64,000 bases of DNA, taken from positions 1 through 64,000 of the forward strand of contig JBQTHP010000017.1 of NCBI GenBank assembly GCA_052389755.1. Reading direction: 5' to 3'. Below are positions 60,216-64,000 of the stretch, piece by piece; position 1 is the first letter of the stretch; every line of letters starts with the position of its first letter. Position numbers and translations under genes: made by a program. The notes under the pieces are model-generated. The model was given only the letters and a program-made list of their open reading frames with translations, was not told the DNA's origin and made no database searches. Source of the DNA: JBQTHP01 sp052389755 (GTDB lineage: Bacteria; Pseudomonadota; Gammaproteobacteria; Steroidobacterales; Steroidobacteraceae).

Positions 60216-61616
60216 TCATTCCTCCGCGCTGGCGATTGCAGCGATTCGCGCCGGCGAAGCCAAGGGTAGTGTGTTGATGTAGGCGACCACGTTCCGCATC
60301 TCTTCGTCGTCGATCGGGACCTTTGCCATCTCCACCATCTGCCACCCGTACGGGTCGTCGACATGACGGCCCCGGATGCCCTGGCGGAAGTTCTCCAGCT
60401 GCCGCACCAGATACCAGTCGTGCACACCGGCCAGACGAGGGGCGTTGGTGGCCTGGATTCCCTGCCCCGCTGCGCCGTGACAGGCGCCGCAGGTGCGGTA
60501 AATCCGCGCCCCGCGCTTGGTATCCCCGGAGACAGTTGCCGCTGCCGGCGCATCGGGCAGGCTGTCGATGAAGGCGGCCACGTCGTCGATTGCTGCCTCA
60601 TCGGCCAGCATGGTCGCGAAGGGAATCATTTGCGGACCGAACTGATCTTTGGGGTGCGCGCCGCGCACGCCGGCCCTGAAATGCTGGAGCTGCCGCTTCA
60701 CATACCAGGCATCCAGGCCGGCGACCTTGGGCGCGTTCAGCGCCGGATTACCCTGGCCCTCTGGCCCGTGGCAAGCAGCACAGGTCGCATAGAGGCCCTC
60801 CCCGGCGGCGTGATCGGCCGGTCGGCGCGCCGCGAGCTCGGCGTAGGAGGGCTGGCGCGCGAGCCACGCGTCGAATTCCGCCGGCTCGACCACCCGCACC
60901 ATGCCGCGCATGGTGAAGTGGCCGATGCCGCACAGTTCTGCACAGAGTATCTCGAACTCCCCGGTGCGCGTGGGCGTCAACCAGATGTAGCCCGTCTGGC
61001 CCGGAACCAGATCCATCTTGGTGCGAAATTGCGCCACCTGAAAGTTGTGCAGCACGTCCTTGGACCGCAGCAGCATCTTGACCGGCTGTCCGACCGGGAG
61101 CAGCAACCTGGGACTGCGAATGAGGACGTCGTCCTGACCCCGCGGATCGTCGGGATCCAGGCCGAACGGATTCTCATTGCTGATGAGGCGTGTGTAGGCC
61201 TTGCCGAATCGTTCGTCCTGCCCGGGGAAGCGGAAGCTCCAGTGCCACTGCTGTCCGATGACTTCGACTTCATCGGCATTCTCCGGCACCGTGACGAACT
61301 TCGCCCAGACGAACAGTCCGGGAGCCAACAAGGCGGCGATGCCGACCGTCGTCAAACCCGTGAGCCAGAGTTCCAGCCGCTTGTTTTCCGGCTCATACCG
61401 CGACCGTCGCTTCGGGTCGTAGCGATAGCGCACGATGGCGTACGCCATGAACAGATTGACCGCGGCGAACACGGTGCCACAGACCCAAAAACTGATGTCG
61501 ATGGTGGTATCCATCGAGCCCCAGTTGGAAGCCAGCGGTGTCAACTTCCACGGACTCAGGAAGTGGAACAGCACCGACCCCACCACCAATACGATCAAGG
61601 CAATCGCGATAGCCAT
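60216..61616 (-). CDS. ctaC: Cytochrome c oxidase subunit II with two fused cytochrome c domains
   Basis: Protein of 466 residues. TM helices lie at about 2-20, 38-58 and 92-112. A CuA domain follows (EVIGQQWHWSFRFPGQ, ILCAELCGIGHFTMRGMV with the CuA Cys-Cys-His-Met ligands). Two class I cytochrome c domains then follow, CAACH (near 280) and CGACH (near 378), each with a GxxGQG tail. Single fused cytochrome c is usual for caa3; two are uncommon. It is the first gene of the operon ctaC-ctaD-two subunit III genes-ctaF. No assembly factor is visible. Confidence 0.93.
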   Translation of the reverse strand: MAIAIALIVLVVGSVLFHFLSPWKLTPLASNWGSMDTTIDISFWVCGTVFAAVNLFMAYAIVRYRYDPKRRSRYEPENKRLELWLTGLTTVGIAALLAPGLFVWAKFVTVPENADEVEVIGQQWHWSFRFPGQDERFGKAYTRLISNENPFGLDPDDPRGQDDVLIRSPRLLLPVGQPVKMLLRSKDVLHNFQVAQFRTKMDLVPGQTGYIWLTPTRTGEFEILCAELCGIGHFTMRGMVRVVEPAEFDAWLARQPSYAELAARRPADHAAGEGLYATCAACHGPEGQGNPALNAPKVAGLDAWYVKRQLQHFRAGVRGAHPKDQFGPQMIPFATMLADEAAIDDVAAFIDSLPDAPAAATVSGDTKRGARIYRTCGACHGAAGQGIQATNAPRLAGVHDWYLVRQLENFRQGIRGRHVDDPYGWQMVEMAKVPIDDEEMRNVVAYINTLPLASPARIAAIASAEE

Positions 61617-61933
61617 TCAGCTCACACCGCGTGTTTTCGTCGGGTTCTTGCTGAAGTCGTCCAATCGAGCGGCCCTCGTCAGCTGGTCACGAGCGCGAGT
61701 ACGGATACATCTTGTTGGCGGCCGGCCGCGTCACGGCCGAAATCAGCGGCTACGGGAAGCCTCATCGGAGCCCAGGCGAGAGACATGCAGGCCGCAGCGG
61801 GTCTGCGCATCACCATTGATGGTCTAACCGGTCACAAGGAAGCTCGTCCCGAAGGTTCGGCATGAGAAAAGCGTGCGCCGCGAGGTAGACCCCGTCAAGT
61901 TGTGTAAGTTGGCTGCGCCACCGCGGCGTTCTT
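61617..61933. other. Intergenic region upstream of the oxidase operon
   Basis: About 317 bp without a supported gene, where the promoter of the oxidase operon should lie. At 61883-61915 it holds GACCCCGTCAAG and TTGTGTAAGTT, which resembles the end of an IS256-type element next to the comF stop. I see no transposase and no matching partner end. Confidence 0.4.
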
Positions 61934-62752
61934 TCAGTGGTTTCCCCGGCCCACCCTGGCGACCGCCCAGATCTCCACGTGCGCGACCCCTGCCGCCTTC
62001 AGCACGCGAGCGGCTTCCGCCGCGGTGCTTCCGGTGGTGAGCACGTCGTCCACCAGAGCGATGCGGCCCGCCTTCGGCAGTCGCCATACTTCGAATGCGC
62101 CGCGAACGTTGCGCCGTCGGTCAGCGAGAGGCAGGCCGCTCTGCTCGCGCGTAGCGGTGACGCGCACGAGTGCGTCCGGTTCGAGCGGCAGTCCGAGCGT
62201 GCACCCGGTCGAGCGCGCGATCTCGTGCGCCTGGTTGAAGCCGCGCTGCCGGTAACGAGCCGCATGAAGCGGAATGGGCACGAGCGTATCGGGCCGTGGC
62301 GTACCGCGCTGCGCGCAAGCCGCCGCGAGCAGTTGCCCGAGCAGCCGCGAATAGACGCGCTCGCCGTGGAATTTGAGCGCGCGGACGAGGTGCTCCACCG
62401 GATATGAATACAGATACGGGACGAGGGCGCAGTCGAACGCCGGCGGATCGCTCGCGCAGCTGGCGCAGAGGCGGTCGGGGTCGGGCACCGGTAATGCGCA
62501 TTGGGGGCACGGTTTCGTGTTGATTGGCAGCAATTCGGCGCAGATCGGGCACAGATCCAAGGGTGATCTCCGCAGATCGCGGCTGCCCGGTCCATCGCAC
62601 ATGCAACAGATCGGCGGCAGCACCACGGCGTGCAACCCGGTCAAGCAGCGACCAATTGTCGACTTGCACGCCAGCGCCAGGTTGACAGTCACGATGAAGC
62701 CCACCGAACATGCCGCGCGCTGCGGCACCGTGCGAGCGTGCACCCGCGTCAT
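61934..62752 (-). CDS. comF: ComF family phosphoribosyltransferase-like protein
   Basis: Protein of 272 residues linked to DNA uptake (competence) in several bacteria. Three Cys pairs near the start (CCMCDGPG, CPICAE, CPQCALP...CASC) suggest a zinc ribbon. The C-terminal phosphoribosyltransferase domain has LVPIPLHAARYRQRGFNQAHEIAR and the PRPP loop ALVDDVLTTGSTAAEA. It is divergent from bioB with 45 bp between the starts, a common gammaproteobacterial arrangement. ATG 62752 gives a long N-terminus; an internal ATG near residue 50 would be shorter. Confidence 0.93.
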   Translation of the reverse strand: MTRVHARTVPQRAACSVGFIVTVNLALACKSTIGRCLTGLHAVVLPPICCMCDGPGSRDLRRSPLDLCPICAELLPINTKPCPQCALPVPDPDRLCASCASDPPAFDCALVPYLYSYPVEHLVRALKFHGERVYSRLLGQLLAAACAQRGTPRPDTLVPIPLHAARYRQRGFNQAHEIARSTGCTLGLPLEPDALVRVTATREQSGLPLADRRRNVRGAFEVWRLPKAGRIALVDDVLTTGSTAAEAARVLKAAGVAHVEIWAVARVGRGNH

Positions 62753-62797
62753 GCCGACGCGCCGTCCGGATTTTCCGCGAGTTCATCGAGATATCGC

Positions 62798-63799
62798 ATG
62801 TCGCCAGGCTCCCTCGGCGTGATCCGCCACGACTGGACCGAATCGGAAGTCACCGCGCTGTTCGCTCAGCCGTTTGCGGATCTTCTGTTCGCTGCGCAGC
62901 GCGTCCATCGGGCGCATCACGATCCGAATGCGGTGCAGATGAGCACGCTTCTCTCCGTCAAGACTGGGGCCTGCCCCGAGGACTGCGCCTACTGCCCGCA
63001 GAGCGTGCGGTACGACACCGGGCTCGAGCGCGAAGCGCTCATGGACGCCGCCACCGTGCGGGAATGCGCGCGCCGCGCGCGCGAGGCGGGCGCCACGCGC
63101 TTTTGCATCGGCGCCGCGTACCGTGCGCCGAAGGCAAAGGACCTCGCGATCATCGCGGGGATGATTCGGGAGGTGCGTGCGCTCGGCCTCGAGACGTGCG
63201 CGACCCTCGGCATGCTCACGCGGGCTCAGGCGCATGAGCTCAGGGAGGCCGGGCTCGACTACTACAACCACAACCTCGACACGTCGGCCGAGTATTACGG
63301 CGAGATCATCACGACCCGCACCTATCAGGACCGCCTCGACACCCTCGAGGCGGTGCGCCAGGCAGGCCTCAAGGTGTGCTGCGGCGGGATCGTCGGCATG
63401 GGTGAGACGGCACGCGATCGCGCCGCGCTGCTGCGCACGCTCGCGAACCTGCGTGAGCACCCCGAGAGCGTGCCGATCAACGAGCTCGTGCAGGTGCCGG
63501 GCACGCCGCTTCACGGCACCGAGCGGATCGACCCGTTCGAGTTCGTGCGAACGATCGCGGTCGCCCGAATCCTCATGCCGCGCGCCCATGTGCGGCTGTC
63601 GGCGGGCCGCGAGAGCATGAGCGATGAGCTGCAGGCGCTGTGCTTTCTCGCCGGCGCCAACTCGATCTTCTACGGCGAGAAGCTGCTGACGACCGGCAAT
63701 CCGGACGTCGAGCACGACCGGCGTCTGCTCGCACGGCTCGGCCTGCATCCTGAAGGATCCGAAGCTGCATCCTGCGCCGATGCCGCGGCAGTCGCTTAG
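62798..63799 (+). CDS. bioB: Biotin synthase
   Basis: Radical SAM enzyme of 333 residues that inserts sulphur into dethiobiotin. The 4Fe-4S motif is CPEDCAYCPQS (near 59-69), then GATRFCIGAAYR, LDYYNHNLDTS, VCCGGIVGMGET, and LSAGRESMSDELQALCFLAGAN near the C-terminus. The ATG at 62798 gives MSPGSLGVIRHDW before the core. The last 20 bp overlap the bioF start. Confidence 0.97.
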   Translation: MSPGSLGVIRHDWTESEVTALFAQPFADLLFAAQRVHRAHHDPNAVQMSTLLSVKTGACPEDCAYCPQSVRYDTGLEREALMDAATVRECARRAREAGATRFCIGAAYRAPKAKDLAIIAGMIREVRALGLETCATLGMLTRAQAHELREAGLDYYNHNLDTSAEYYGEIITTRTYQDRLDTLEAVRQAGLKVCCGGIVGMGETARDRAALLRTLANLREHPESVPINELVQVPGTPLHGTERIDPFEFVRTIAVARILMPRAHVRLSAGRESMSDELQALCFLAGANSIFYGEKLLTTGNPDVEHDRRLLARLGLHPEGSEAASCADAAAVA

Positions 63800-64000
63800 C
63801 GAGCGGCTCGCGGAGCTCGAGCGCCGCGACCTGCGCCGCGTCCGGCGCACGATCCATCCGCCGGATGAACCGGGCAATGCGGTCATCGCCAACGTAGACG
63901 GCCGAGGTCTCGTCAATTTCTGCAGCAACGACTACCTCGGACTCTCGCAGCATCGCGAAGTGGTCGATGCGCTCAGGGCCAGCGCGGCGCGCTCCGGTGT
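63780..64000 (+). CDS. bioF: 8-amino-7-oxononanoate synthase, partial
   Basis: The first 73 residues of a PLP-dependent enzyme that condenses pimeloyl-ACP with alanine. The start MPRQSLSERLAELERRDLRR is followed by VNFCSNDYLGLSQHREVVDA, the conserved BioF/KBL block. The gene runs off the right edge. It overlaps bioB by 20 bp, consistent with a bioBF operon. Confidence 0.93.
   Translation, partial: MPRQSLSERLAELERRDLRRVRRTIHPPDEPGNAVIANVDGRGLVNFCSNDYLGLSQHREVVDALRASAARSG

Overview
The window is about 64 kb of GC-rich (roughly two-thirds GC), densely coding chromosomal DNA. I see no rRNA, tRNA, CRISPR array, prophage or intact insertion sequence. Gene content and order point to a gammaproteobacterium: ponA divergent from pilMNOPQ, aroK-aroB, yicC/gmk/rpoZ/spoT/ridA/recG/ubiA, rph-rdgB-hemW, comF/bioB-bioF and tesA/ybbA. 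The DUF6502/DUF5666 genes and the style of the recG-start palindrome would suit the Xanthomonadales/Nevskiales/Steroidobacterales neighbourhood, but that placement is inference.

Layout. 1-4120: RND efflux permease and lipoprotein adaptor (adaptor runs off the left edge). 4288-8589: DUF4139 protein, small membrane protein, membrane-anchored metallophosphoesterase. 8599-14105: YbbAP-like ABC exporter, divergent tesA esterase and fadD. 14145-17797: a lower-GC island of three DUF6502 paralogues and a secreted DUF5666 protein with a repeat tail. 17859-31737: dgt, aroB, aroK and a type IV pilus supercluster (pilE-like, pilY1, pilX, pilW, pilV, fimT, pilQ, pilP, pilO, pilN, pilM), all on the minus strand. 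31738-32078: the pilM/ponA divergent region, with a convincing GEMM-I (cyclic-di-GMP-I) riboswitch aptamer on the pilM side. 32079-38323: ponA, a small conserved gene, gltA, an M48 lipoprotein protease and rpmE. 38324-38610: two perfect DnaA boxes in inverted orientation. 38611-43757: hemW, DUF885 peptidase, rdgB, rph, PP2C phosphatase. 43858-48686: yicC, a GYF_2 protein, two tandem paralogues of unknown function (the second frameshifted at a G8 tract), a BamE-like protein. 48704-55406: gmk, rpoZ, spoT, ridA, recG, ubiA. 55495-56630: two small stress-type proteins. 56692-61616: an aa3-type cytochrome c oxidase operon whose subunit II carries two cytochrome c domains. 61934-64000: comF, then bioB and the start of bioF.

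How it fits together. Most of the window is housekeeping: envelope growth, shikimate, biotin and ubiquinone synthesis, stringent response, nucleotide hygiene and respiration. The pilus block is the largest functional unit. PilM-N-O-P and PilQ form the alignment complex and secretin; FimT/PilV/PilW/PilX/PilE/PilY1 form the priming tip. The riboswitch upstream of pilM implies that cyclic-di-GMP tunes pilus synthesis at the RNA level.

Most worth following up: the riboswitch, the DUF6502-DUF5666 island, the DnaA-box palindrome, the G8 tract in the duplicated gene, and the palindromic repeat that supplies the start of recG.
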